From assembly GCA_021732025.1 (NCBI GenBank), contig JAKFVU010000057.1:58193-122192 (forward strand): a DNA stretch of 64,000 nucleotides, in the 5' to 3' direction. Shown piece after piece: positions 9,870 to 18,973 of the stretch (position 1 is its first letter; every line of letters starts with the position of its first letter). The DNA is from Candidatus Obscuribacterales bacterium. Its GTDB lineage: Bacteria > Cyanobacteriota > Vampirovibrionia > Obscuribacterales > Obscuribacteraceae. The notes beneath the pieces were generated by a model. That model was not told where the DNA came from. It did no database searches and saw nothing but the letters and a program-made list of their open reading frames with translations. The position numbers and the translations under genes were made by a program.

Positions 9870-10898
9870 GTGCAGTTCAATAACCTCTTAGGCCTTGCCC
9901 TGCCTCTTTATATAGTCCAGACCATGCTGCCGGCACTGGCCAGCAGCGGTGGGCTACCGCCACTGAAGCCAACAGCAGTTCAAGCCAAGCACGTGCACAG
10001 TCGCAGGATAAACCCCGAGCAAATTGACAGCGGCACTCAACCAGAAAGTTCCCCATTCGGGCCCATTGAAGGAGCCACGGGCTTGACCCCTGAGGCTCTC
10101 AGGCTGGCTCACACCATTGGCATAAACAGTGATTTAGAAAAACTGCTGAAAATAGCCAACGGCACAGAGCAAAGCTCGTCGTCAGCCAATAGCGAAACCT
10201 TGCTTAAAAGCCTGCTCCTCAAGCAATCTTTGACTGAGTCGGTGGTTTCGGAAAGCTTTGAAGTAAGAAGTTGCCTCAGTAATCTAGAAACCGAAATAGC
10301 CCAAGCCGATGATCTACAAGCATTCTTAGAAGAGCGCAGAGACAAAGTAATTCGCCTCAACACTATTGCCAACTTTCTATCAGGTGGTATCACGGGCATC
10401 GTCGGTGGTGCCTTAAAACTCGGCGATGTAAATGAGCAGAGCGCCAATGGCATCGACACTGGCGAAGGCATAACCCAAACGGCACTGGCTCTCTTAGCGC
10501 TAAAGCAGCAAGCTGGTGAAAAGAAAATAGTGGAAGGCACACCAAATATGCTGACGAAACTATTTGATATTAATGCCACCCACACTCAACGAGATTATCC
10601 CCCAACAGTGTGGAATTATTTGACCAGTGTGCCTGAAAATAGCGCTACCGGCCTAACCAGGCAACAGAGTTTGATGAAGCGCTGGGAAGATCTCAAAGTT
10701 ATTAATACAAAGAGCAGTCAGAGGCAACGAAAAGAAGTAATTGGTCACATAACAGGGACGCACCAACAACCCATAGTTAGCATTGACCTCTTAGATGCCC
10801 GCTCAGCAATGCTGCACGACGTGCGAGCGGTAGTATCAGAAATGGATCATCCATTGCTTGAACTAATGCTCGCCATTCGCAAAGCAAAAATTCAATAA
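9870..10898 (+). CDS. Hypothetical exported protein
   Basis: Not recognised. I chose the GTG at 9870 because GGAG sits 7 nt upstream and it opens directly on a hydrophobic stretch (QFNNLLGLALPLYIVQTMLP) that can act as a signal peptide; a GTG at 9834 is in the same frame. The mature part is polar, with an Ser-rich segment. A helical middle (about residues 105-160 from the first GTG) is followed by a glycine-rich motif NFLSGGITGIVGGALKLGD that could insert in or lie along a membrane. The C-terminus is mixed alpha/beta. It runs 2 bp ahead of the flavin reductase gene, so the two are probably one transcript, divergent from marR. Confidence 0.6.
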   Translation: MQFNNLLGLALPLYIVQTMLPALASSGGLPPLKPTAVQAKHVHSRRINPEQIDSGTQPESSPFGPIEGATGLTPEALRLAHTIGINSDLEKLLKIANGTEQSSSSANSETLLKSLLLKQSLTESVVSESFEVRSCLSNLETEIAQADDLQAFLEERRDKVIRLNTIANFLSGGITGIVGGALKLGDVNEQSANGIDTGEGITQTALALLALKQQAGEKKIVEGTPNMLTKLFDINATHTQRDYPPTVWNYLTSVPENSATGLTRQQSLMKRWEDLKVINTKSSQRQRKEVIGHITGTHQQPIVSIDLLDARSAMLHDVRAVVSEMDHPLLELMLAIRKAKIQ

Positions 10899-10900
10899 GT

Positions 10901-11533
10901 ATGATCATCAAATGTAGTGAGACAAAAACAGAACAGCTCTACCGCATTCTCATTGGCTCAGTTGTGCCGCGACCCATCGCCTGGGTGTCGACCCAGAGTA
11001 CAAACGGTCTGAATAACCTGGCACCATTTTCCTTTTACAACGTATTCAGTATCAAACCACCAATGCTCGGCTTCTCACCCGGCTACAAACGCCCGGCCAC
11101 AGCTGATTCAACGGCCATTGCCAAAGATACATTGACCAATGTACGAGAAACTGGAGAATTTGTAGTCAATGTAGTCAGTCAATTTTTGGCAGAACAGATG
11201 AATCAATCTAGCGCTGACTATCCACCAGATGTCAGCGAATTTTCGGCTGTCAATTTAACCGCTACCCCCAGCACCACGGTCAAACCTCCGCGGGTAGGCG
11301 AGGCCTTAATTAGCATGGAATGCAAGGTCTTTCACATACATGATCTTGGTGGCTCAGCACTTGTACTCGGTGAAATTAACTGCATACACCTCAGCGATGA
11401 AGTGGTCAAGGCCGATGCTAACAGCGGTCAACTCTCTATTGATCTTGATGTTCTTCAACCAGTAGGACGCTTGAGTGGCAATCTATATAGCACTATCAAC
11501 GACCGCTTTGAGATTGCCCGCCCTGAAATCTAG
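10901..11533 (+). CDS. Flavin reductase family protein (FMN-binding split barrel)
   Basis: A 210-residue cytosolic protein of the flavin-reductase-like/DIM6-NTAB family (PF01613-type). The start IGSVVPRPIAWVST is the family signature for FMN phosphate contacts. It is followed by NNLAPFSFYNVFSIKPPMLGFSP, and later KDTLTNVRETGEFVVNVVS. Such proteins bind FMN and either reduce it with NAD(P)H or act as stand-alone flavin enzymes; the substrate is not deducible. It follows the exported protein gene with a 2-bp gap and ends in a 4-bp tail-to-tail overlap with glnS. Confidence 0.88.
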   Translation: MIIKCSETKTEQLYRILIGSVVPRPIAWVSTQSTNGLNNLAPFSFYNVFSIKPPMLGFSPGYKRPATADSTAIAKDTLTNVRETGEFVVNVVSQFLAEQMNQSSADYPPDVSEFSAVNLTATPSTTVKPPRVGEALISMECKVFHIHDLGGSALVLGEINCIHLSDEVVKADANSGQLSIDLDVLQPVGRLSGNLYSTINDRFEIARPEI

Positions 11534-13269
11534 GACTTCTTATTCGCTCTCGCCCAAGAATCTTTCAAGGTGACAATACGATTGAAGACAGGGGCGCCAG
11601 GCTTGCTGTCTTTAATATCGGCAACAAAATAACCTTGGCGCTCAAACTGGAAGCTATCGCCAGCATTAGCTTCAGACAAACTGCGCTCAAGCTTGCAACC
11701 CTTCAAAACTTGCAAGGCAGTTGGATTAATCGCGTTGAGAAACTCGCTATCTTTTCCTGCTGGTGGTGCTTCTTCAGACAAAAGGCGATCATAAAGGCGC
11801 ACTTCAGCATCGAGCGAATGACGGGCACTGACCCAGTGAATGGTGCCTTTGATTTTGCGACCGACAGGATTGTCCCCTGGCTTCACATCCGGATCATAGC
11901 TGCAACGCACTTCTACCACATTGCCTTCTGCATCTTTAATTACATCAGTACAAGTGATGCAATAGGCATAACGCAAACGTACTTCTTTACCCGGAGCTAA
12001 ACGATAATAGTCTTTCGTCGGCTCAAGCATGAAGTCATCTTGCTCGATATAAATCTCTTTGCAGAATGGCACTTTACGGCTGCCTTCTTTTGGCACATCG
12101 TGTGGCCAATATGAAGCATCAAGTTCTTCTACATCGGCTTCTGGATAATTTTCAATCACCACTTTTAGTGGCTTCAATACAGCCAGAACTCTCGGTGCTT
12201 TTTGATTTAGATCATCTCTAATACAAAACTCTAGTTGAGCCATATCTACTGTGCTATTGGCTTTAGAAATACCAACACTGGCACAAAAAGCACGAATGCT
12301 CTCGGCTGTATAACCACGTCGACGCAAGCCCGCGATTGTAGGAAGGCGCGGATCATCCCAGCCACTGACGTGCTTACCTTCAACTAGTTCGAGCAAACGA
12401 CGCTTGCTGAGAACAGTGTAGTTGAGACTGAGGCGAGCGAATTCATACTGATGAGGGCGACTAGGAAACTTGGCATAGTCAATCAGATTATCAATTACCC
12501 AGTCATAGAGTTCGCGATTGTTTTCAAACTCTAGAGTACAGATACTGTGAGTGATTCCTTCAATTGCATCAGAGATTGGGTGGGCATAGTCGTACATTGG
12601 ATAAATGCACCAAGTGCTGCCAGTCATGTGGTGCGCAGTATGGCGAATGCGATAGAGCAGCGGATCGCGCATTTTCATATTGGGGTTAGCCATATCAATT
12701 ATGGCCCGCAGTACATGCTCGCCTTCTTTAAACTCACCTTTGCGCATGCGCCGGAAGAGATCAAGATTCTCTTCAACTGAGCGTTGCCTATGAGGACTAT
12801 TTTTACCAGGGGTAGTGACGTTACCGCGGTACTCTTTGATTTCAGCGTCACTGAGGCTGCAAACGTAGGCTTTACCAGCACTAATTAGATGCTCGCCGTA
12901 CTCATACATTTTCTCGAAATAATCACTGGCATGATATAGACCATCCCATTCAAAACCTAACCAACGCACATCGTCTTGAATGCCATCTTCAAACAACGTG
13001 TCTTCTTTGGCCGGATCGGTATCATCAAAGCGCAAGTGACAGCGGGTGCCAGAATCAGGTAGCTTTTCGCGATACTCATTGGCTAGACCAAAATTTAGAC
13101 AAATCGACTTGGCATGGCCAATGTGGAGAAAGCCATTCGGTTCTGGTGGAAAGCGCGTAATCACCTTCTGATGCCGCTTAGCTTCTAAATCATCGTTGAT
13201 GATGTCTCTAATAAAATCAGAGGACTTTGCAGTGGCTGAAGAAGGGGCCGGAGGGGCTGGCGAATTCAT
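11530..13269 (-). CDS. glnS: Glutamine--tRNA ligase
   Basis: Class I aminoacyl-tRNA synthetase that charges tRNA-Gln directly with glutamine. The 579 residues contain HIGH at residues 49-52 inside PEPNGFLHIGHAKS and the KMSKS counterpart VLSKR at 286-290. GlnRS-specific stretches such as MTGSTWCIYPMYDYAHP and the two C-terminal anticodon-binding beta-barrels are present, at the usual length. Cyanobacteria normally make Gln-tRNA by the GatCAB amidotransferase route, so a GlnRS here is notable and may mark ancient transfer. It appears to be a single-gene unit; the methyltransferase gene lies 44 bp upstream on the same strand. Confidence 0.97.
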   Translation of the reverse strand: MNSPAPPAPSSATAKSSDFIRDIINDDLEAKRHQKVITRFPPEPNGFLHIGHAKSICLNFGLANEYREKLPDSGTRCHLRFDDTDPAKEDTLFEDGIQDDVRWLGFEWDGLYHASDYFEKMYEYGEHLISAGKAYVCSLSDAEIKEYRGNVTTPGKNSPHRQRSVEENLDLFRRMRKGEFKEGEHVLRAIIDMANPNMKMRDPLLYRIRHTAHHMTGSTWCIYPMYDYAHPISDAIEGITHSICTLEFENNRELYDWVIDNLIDYAKFPSRPHQYEFARLSLNYTVLSKRRLLELVEGKHVSGWDDPRLPTIAGLRRRGYTAESIRAFCASVGISKANSTVDMAQLEFCIRDDLNQKAPRVLAVLKPLKVVIENYPEADVEELDASYWPHDVPKEGSRKVPFCKEIYIEQDDFMLEPTKDYYRLAPGKEVRLRYAYCITCTDVIKDAEGNVVEVRCSYDPDVKPGDNPVGRKIKGTIHWVSARHSLDAEVRLYDRLLSEEAPPAGKDSEFLNAINPTALQVLKGCKLERSLSEANAGDSFQFERQGYFVADIKDSKPGAPVFNRIVTLKDSWARANKKS

Positions 13270-13313
13270 GATTGGACCTTTTGCTTATCTATTACAGTGA
13301 TCTGGAAGGTCAG

Positions 13314-15875
13314 CTATTTTACTCCAGATTTTTGATGAAATGGGTTCAATCTATTTTGATGCAATTTTAACCAAGCCATATGCTCTCTGAAGCGCTCCTC
13401 ATTTTCCTCCAAAAAGCTGCCCCTATGACCACTTGCCCCCTGCGCCAGAGTAAATCCGACCTTGGCCAAACGATTCAAATCAAGACGATTCATTTCAATA
13501 TCTTGAAAAATTTGATAGGCAAGATTGGGCAACCGTTGTCCAAGGTCTAGTTGCTTGTCCACTCTATGGAAGCCGCGACTGTATTCTAAGGGCTTCTCCC
13601 GGGTAGAGGCGGTGGCAATGCAGCCTGACAATATTTCCGCAAATTGCTCACGGCTTAAGCCATAGAGCCTGGCCACTAGTGCATCAAGCAAAGCACGCAA
13701 GCGTTGGCGTTGAGGCCAAGGTAAGCGCACATTGCCATTCATGGCAGCTCTCTCTGTCAAACCTACTAACTCTGAGGCGAAGAAGCCAACCTCAGTAAGT
13801 CCATTAAGACAGGCCCAAATAGTTGAAGCCAAAGATAAATGCGAAAGCGATAACAGCGCAGCGACTTGGGCGATTAAATCAAGCTCAATCTGGCGCTCAC
13901 GGCTCTTTGGCTCAAGCAGCGCCTGAGGCACAGAACACTGGTCGAGCAAAAAATAGTTGAGATTGTTGCCACTAAATCTGGTTCTCAGCACAAAATCGAA
14001 GACAAATGAATTGAGCACTGAAACCGTGATCAGGCCACAGTAAGCGCGATCACTTTCAGTGGCAGCTGAGACTGCTAGAAATGGCACAGAATTGCCAGCA
14101 GGAAAACTCGGCAAAAGAGCTGCCACCATCGAACGCGTATTTGTAGGGGCAGAGACTGAGATAAAGCCAATTCTCGTGTTTTCATTGGCGCTGCGACGCT
14201 GGCAAAAATCGGCTTGTCTAAGCAAATATTGCGGCGCAATCTGCGCCTCGAGCAAACTACTTTCATGCCATAGGGCTTGGCGACCGCATCCTGCAATATA
14301 GACTTTGCTAGCAATATCAAAATGATTGAGCATGCGCCCTTCAATTAAAGGCAAAAGACACTCTTCTACTTGATCTCGCTCAATATAGCTAGATTGATCT
14401 TGCGACAAAATCAAATCAGATGAGGCGATTACATGAGAGAGCGCTGACTCTCGTTCCAAATCTTGCCATTTTCCTAGCAGGTGGCGGCCATAGCAATCGG
14501 CTTTGAAGCCAGCTTCTCGTGCTCGTGAAGGGGTAATAAAATATTCTTTGTCAAGGCTCATATCAAAATCGCGAGCAAAGCGAAGGTAAAAGGCGCGAGA
14601 AACAAAATCTGTTGATGCCATTTTCGATTGCCTATAACGACCTCTTTCCATCTGCATTTGGCCGTTTTCATGGAAAACGTGTAGCGGCACATTTTTCTCA
14701 GTTACGGCCTTGAACAATGCCAACTGATTTTGAGAATCACATTCAACAATGGCAAACGAACTGGGGCTGAATAGTCGGGCCAAATCAAAACTGTAGCTGC
14801 ACCACGCTCTTGTGTCTGCGGCCAAAGAGCGGCTGGCCACCGAGCCAAAGCGAACCCTGGTTAGAGATGAATGATCAAGTAATCGGGGCTTTGCAAAAAT
14901 AGAAAGTGCGTATTTAAAAGAAGGATGAATGTCAAAAGCAAGGTCTTCATTGGTAAAACCCTCACAGCTCTGCCAATGGAAATCTTTGAAGAGAGCCTGT
15001 CGCAATCTTGTTGCTCCTTGGTCACTGATTATCCCTTGCGGTGTGAGCACTGCGGCAACAGCTCCGGGAGCCAAAAGTTGAGCGCTACGCTCGACAAAAG
15101 GCAAATAAGAAGACGAGCCCTGCCACGGAGGATTGGACAGCACCAAATCAAATTTATTGGGCAGTTCACTAGAAAGGCCATCGGCCACTACAAAATTTTG
15201 CTGAACAGAGGCAGCTGCCATTGTCTCTTCTATTGTGCAGCCGCAGGCAACAGACAGGCAGGCGATATAGCTACGCAAAATTAGTGGGTCAATTTCGACA
15301 GCAAAGATGTGCTTACTTAAAAGGCTTAGGCGCTCAGCCTTTTGGCCAGAGGCCAAATAGTCAAGGGCCGCTATCGATAGCGCTCCGCTGCCGGCACAAA
15401 AATCTAGAAGATGCGACTGCTTGTGCCAATTCTCTTTGGCGCTGAAAGCCGCCCGCACAAGATAATAAGACAGATCAATGGGGGTGAAATATGCAGCACT
15501 AGCACTGCGGACAAATTGCTCTTTGGCCGAAGATACAACCTCTTGACGCAAGCGCTCAAACAATTGCAAAAGAAAAAATGCCTGCAATCCTCTGCCACTA
15601 ACAAAATGGAATTCTTGTTGACTGAGTCTATCTAACTGGCGCTCGACGAACTGCTGAGATAGCTCGACCAGCTGGCGCAAGTCTGTGATGTTTTCATCTT
15701 GATGCAGTACCATGGCTCTTGCTAAGGCCTCAACTAGCTCTAGCAGTTTCTCTGTGCATTGACGACTAGCAGGCGGATATTCTTGACACAGCCGGGCCAA
15801 GGAGCCAGCACACAATTGTTCAGCACGAATTAGGGCACTATCAATTTGGGCTCGCAGGCGGCGGGGTCTTGCCAT
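13314..15875 (-). CDS. Eco57I-like N6-adenine DNA methyltransferase (orphan)
   Basis: A SAM-dependent DNA methyltransferase of about 853 residues. An N-terminal helical region (about 1-115) precedes the motif X-like AYFTPIDLSYYLVRAA, motif I DFCAGSGALSIAAL and the catalytic motif IV SNPPW. The target-recognition half resembles Eco57I/type IIG and PglX-like enzymes (GRMLNHFD, then TNTRSMVAALLP, then LNSFVFDFVLRTRFSGNNLNYF, then LDALVARLYGLSREQF). No PD-(D/E)XK nuclease motif was visible at the N-terminus and no restriction, helicase or BREX gene adjoins it. It is either a solitary methyltransferase or part of a scattered defence system. ATG 15875 was preferred to the upstream in-frame TTG 15884. 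A TATTCT lies only 9 nt upstream of the ATG, so the mRNA may be leaderless. Confidence 0.85.
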   Translation of the reverse strand: MARPRRLRAQIDSALIRAEQLCAGSLARLCQEYPPASRQCTEKLLELVEALARAMVLHQDENITDLRQLVELSQQFVERQLDRLSQQEFHFVSGRGLQAFFLLQLFERLRQEVVSSAKEQFVRSASAAYFTPIDLSYYLVRAAFSAKENWHKQSHLLDFCAGSGALSIAALDYLASGQKAERLSLLSKHIFAVEIDPLILRSYIACLSVACGCTIEETMAAASVQQNFVVADGLSSELPNKFDLVLSNPPWQGSSSYLPFVERSAQLLAPGAVAAVLTPQGIISDQGATRLRQALFKDFHWQSCEGFTNEDLAFDIHPSFKYALSIFAKPRLLDHSSLTRVRFGSVASRSLAADTRAWCSYSFDLARLFSPSSFAIVECDSQNQLALFKAVTEKNVPLHVFHENGQMQMERGRYRQSKMASTDFVSRAFYLRFARDFDMSLDKEYFITPSRAREAGFKADCYGRHLLGKWQDLERESALSHVIASSDLILSQDQSSYIERDQVEECLLPLIEGRMLNHFDIASKVYIAGCGRQALWHESSLLEAQIAPQYLLRQADFCQRRSANENTRIGFISVSAPTNTRSMVAALLPSFPAGNSVPFLAVSAATESDRAYCGLITVSVLNSFVFDFVLRTRFSGNNLNYFLLDQCSVPQALLEPKSRERQIELDLIAQVAALLSLSHLSLASTIWACLNGLTEVGFFASELVGLTERAAMNGNVRLPWPQRQRLRALLDALVARLYGLSREQFAEILSGCIATASTREKPLEYSRGFHRVDKQLDLGQRLPNLAYQIFQDIEMNRLDLNRLAKVGFTLAQGASGHRGSFLEENEERFREHMAWLKLHQNRLNPFHQKSGVK

Positions 15876-15918
15876 GGTCAACAAAGAATAGCAAAATTAG
15901 TCGGCTTAAGAGGAAATG

Positions 15919-17928
15919 ATGAAAATCGGGCATTGGCAAACCAACATTAGATTACCTCTAGCTGCAAGCCTGGCAGTGGCAATGGTCTATCCCCTTTCTT
16001 TCCAAACATGCTGGTCAGCCCCAACTGCCGCTCAAGATAGCGAGCAGAGTCTCTCTGCATCTTTACAGACTGAAGCCGACGACCTGTACGCTAAACGTTC
16101 ATTCAAAGAAGCTGTTGAGAAGTATGAACAAATCGTCGCCCAAGTTGGTACCTGCGAAAGCAAAACAGCTAAAGATTCAGAGGCAAAAAACTTTAGTCAA
16201 GAGCAGTTGAAGGCTTTGTCTGACCTAGCTGATTGTCTTTGCCAGACGAGGCAATACAGCAGGGCTCGGGCCATCTATGAGCAGCTGCAAAGTTATTGGA
16301 ACAAGCAACCCAGCTGTGCTGTTGGTGCCAGAAAACAGCTAGAGAGCGAACTTGCTGTGGCTGGCTGTTTCTTTCATGAACACAATTACAAAGAAGTCGA
16401 ACGGCTACTACCTCATTGTGCCGAACTGGCAAAGAGCAACGAACTAGACAAAGCCTATCAGCGTCGCATCAGTACGCTCATTCAAATCTATAAAGGCGAA
16501 GCCCTCTATAGACAGCACAACTACAGCGGAGCAGCAAAAGTCTTCGAGGCCGCTCTCAGTCAATTAGCTGAAGACAATTCTATTTATCTTTCATACGACT
16601 TAAATAAGTTGGTTTTAGAAAACCTCGGCGGCTCTTACCAGCACCTAGAACTATTCAGCAAAGCCGAGCCAATATTTAGAGCAATGGCTTTGCTTGATAA
16701 AAACTATTTTGGTGACACCGATATTCGCTACGGTTGGTCACTCTACTCTCTTGCCGAAGCTCTCAAAGCTTGCAACAGGAGCGATGAAGCCACATCAATC
16801 TATCAAAAATCTATTTACATATTCCGCTACAACAATCGCCAAAGACTTGCCACTGAATATGGTATCGACGACGAACAGCTAAAGCAAGCAGCTCTGACTG
16901 ATACGCCGGCAGAATTAGAGAAGAAGAAGAAATTAGCCAACGCTCTAACCATAGCGGTGTACGGCTCAGAAGCCAGTGCTAACAATAGCAACGGCGATCG
17001 CAATCTACAAACGCAAAGCGGTCAGACCTCTATGTTCGATCACTGCGAGCGACACCCAGCGAGCGAAAAATTAGGGGCGTGGAACCTTAAGCCCAGCAGT
17101 TTTCGCGAAGCACCTGGTTGGGTCTGGGTCGATCCAAGAGTGGAGCGCAAAGCCGTTCTTGTTTGCATTCATGGACTGGGACTACATCACCGCGCTTACG
17201 AGTCGTTTGCAAAACGCATTTGCAAAGAAGGCATCACTGTCGTCTCATTTGACGTAAGAGGCTTCGGTAGTTTTCTTGAATCGAAAGGTAATGAAACTCT
17301 AGACATGGCCAGCTGTGTCAACGACATAGTCAATGTACTGACCGAACTTCGTCAAGACTATAAAGACCTGCCACTCTTTCTATTAGGCGAATCGATGGGG
17401 GGAGCCCTCGCCCTACGCGTGGCCGCCAAGAACCCAGAGTTGATAGATGGAGTGGTCTGCTCAGTTCCGGCCGGTCAGCGGCACAGAGAGACCGGAACGA
17501 AGCTCAAGGTGGCGTTCAATCTAGTTTCTAACAAGAACAAAGAACTGAACATAGGCAAGGGTGTGGTCAACCGTTCCACCTCAGACGAGCAAGCGAGGCT
17601 ACGCTGGAGCGATGATCCAAAATCTCGTCTCAATCTCTCCGCCAAAGAGCTTCTCAATTTCGAGCAGTTTATGCGCCAAAATACTGAGTATGCGCGAAAA
17701 ATCACTAAGGCTCCGGTCATAGTCTTTCAGGGCAATCAAGATCGTCTAGTGAAAAAAGAAGGCACTTATGACCTTTTTGAATCGGTCGGCACCCAAGACA
17801 AAACACTTGTGCTGTTAGGAGACCGGGAGCATCTTATCTTTGAGGCAAACCCTTTCAAAGACGATATTACTCTTGGCATAGTGGGCTGGCTCAACGCTCA
17901 TACCAAGAAAATGCCAAGCACGCCTTAG
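15919..17928 (+). CDS. Exported TPR protein fused to an alpha/beta hydrolase
   Basis: About 669 residues: a signal peptide (LPLAASLAVAMVYPLSF, then cleavage near WSA-PT), a TPR-like helical region to about residue 330, a low-complexity joint, and a C-terminal serine hydrolase of the monoacylglycerol-lipase/S33 type. Visible catalytic features, numbered from ATG 15916, are HGLGLHH (oxyanion region), GESMGG with Ser493, Asp609 in GNQDRLV and His639 in DREHLIF. The triad looks complete, so an extracytoplasmic lipase/esterase is likely, with the TPR half as a binding platform. ATG 15919 fits the AGAGGA ribosome site better than 15916. It diverges from the methyltransferase and overlaps the next, convergent gene by 4 bp. 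Confidence 0.85.
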   Translation: MKIGHWQTNIRLPLAASLAVAMVYPLSFQTCWSAPTAAQDSEQSLSASLQTEADDLYAKRSFKEAVEKYEQIVAQVGTCESKTAKDSEAKNFSQEQLKALSDLADCLCQTRQYSRARAIYEQLQSYWNKQPSCAVGARKQLESELAVAGCFFHEHNYKEVERLLPHCAELAKSNELDKAYQRRISTLIQIYKGEALYRQHNYSGAAKVFEAALSQLAEDNSIYLSYDLNKLVLENLGGSYQHLELFSKAEPIFRAMALLDKNYFGDTDIRYGWSLYSLAEALKACNRSDEATSIYQKSIYIFRYNNRQRLATEYGIDDEQLKQAALTDTPAELEKKKKLANALTIAVYGSEASANNSNGDRNLQTQSGQTSMFDHCERHPASEKLGAWNLKPSSFREAPGWVWVDPRVERKAVLVCIHGLGLHHRAYESFAKRICKEGITVVSFDVRGFGSFLESKGNETLDMASCVNDIVNVLTELRQDYKDLPLFLLGESMGGALALRVAAKNPELIDGVVCSVPAGQRHRETGTKLKVAFNLVSNKNKELNIGKGVVNRSTSDEQARLRWSDDPKSRLNLSAKELLNFEQFMRQNTEYARKITKAPVIVFQGNQDRLVKKEGTYDLFESVGTQDKTLVLLGDREHLIFEANPFKDDITLGIVGWLNAHTKKMPSTP

Positions 17929-18197
17929 GCCTTTTTCTGGCCTTTTTGAAAGAGCCGCGACAGCAAAGAAAGTGAAAAAATAAAAATGCCTGAGCCAATA
18001 ATTGCTGGCACCAGTGGCACACCTTCGACCGTTGGTCCAACAGGACCCATCACTGATTCTCCGATCCAGGCGCCTACTATCCCAACAAGAGCGGCCGCAA
18101 AGAAGCCATTGCGACCAATGCCGGGCACAACCCGAGCAGCAATACCGGCACAGACAGCCGAAACCAGTAGAAAAAGAAAGAAGTGAATTATATCCAT
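17925..18197 (-). CDS. GlsB/YeaQ/YmgE-family stress membrane protein
   Basis: A 90-residue hydrophobic protein of the transglycosylase-associated family. Three membrane segments contain the characteristic glycine pattern (GIAARVVPG, then GFFAAALVGIVGAWIGESV). Members are small inner-membrane proteins often induced by acid or envelope stress; their biochemical role is unknown. The central loop GPVGPTVEGVPLVPA is proline/valine-rich. It ends 4 bp inside the convergent hydrolase gene. Confidence 0.85.
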   Translation of the reverse strand: MDIIHFFLFLLVSAVCAGIAARVVPGIGRNGFFAAALVGIVGAWIGESVMGPVGPTVEGVPLVPAIIGSGIFIFSLSLLSRLFQKGQKKA

Positions 18198-18416
18198 ACA
18201 GCCTTCAAGCGCTTAGTAATTATAGGCTCTTGTCGTCAAAAGGGAACAAACAGGCAGGGCGGTCAGTCAATGTCGGCCCATGGCCAGAGAACGATCTGAG
18301 CTTTTGAAGCTGTGATTGAAAGAAATATTAATCACCATTCAAATAGCCCAACTGACAGATTGATTAACAGCTATGCGGGCACATAGTACTAGAAATTGTT
18401 ACTCAGGGGACTCGGT

Positions 18417-18857
18417 ATGTCTTATAAATTATTTCTGTCAGCTCTGGCAACACTGAGCCTTGGAACTTTGCTTTTTGTACCAGCTGCCAGCGCCGCGGCT
18501 GGAAGTGGTGCAGCCAAACAGGCTGCAGGGAAACCGGCAGCAGTTGCCCCGGGCAAAGAATTTAAGGGCAATGTCTCATGGTACGGCGTACCCTTTCATG
18601 GGCGCAAAACAGCCTCTGGTGAAATTTTCAACATGAACAAGCTCACTGCCGCTCACCTCAAATTACCGTTTAAAACTAGAGTGATGGTTGAAGATCCAAA
18701 AACCGGAAAAACTGTAATCGTCAAAGTGAATGACCGCGGCCCCTATGCCTGCAAGCGGGTAATGGATCTTTCGAAGCAAGCTGCGACAAATCTGGGCACC
18801 ATTTCTAGAGGCGTGGCTTACGTTGAATGCACAGTGGTTGACGACGACGACAACTAA
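18417..18857 (+). CDS. RlpA-like double-psi beta-barrel protein
   Basis: A 146-residue exported protein with a signal peptide ending near AASA and an RlpA/expansin-type double-psi beta-barrel. Key motifs are GNVSWYGVPFHGRKTASGEIFN, MNKLTAAHLKLPF and NDRGPYACKRVMDLS, including the Asp expected in the lytic-transglycosylase site. There is no SPOR domain, unlike E. coli RlpA, so septal targeting is not implied. The acidic tail DDDDN is odd. The ATG 18417 was chosen over an upstream in-frame TTG (18396) because AGGGGA lies 7 nt before it. It probably acts on peptidoglycan during wall remodelling. Confidence 0.85.
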   Translation: MSYKLFLSALATLSLGTLLFVPAASAAAGSGAAKQAAGKPAAVAPGKEFKGNVSWYGVPFHGRKTASGEIFNMNKLTAAHLKLPFKTRVMVEDPKTGKTVIVKVNDRGPYACKRVMDLSKQAATNLGTISRGVAYVECTVVDDDDN

Positions 18858-18973
18858 CGCCACCGCATTCAGTGCATAGACAAGTCCGATACACTTGGAA
18901 AGCTAAGCGGAAGAGACACCGAGTAAATTTTGCTGATTCTATTTATAATAAGGCAAAATATATTGGTGACAAC

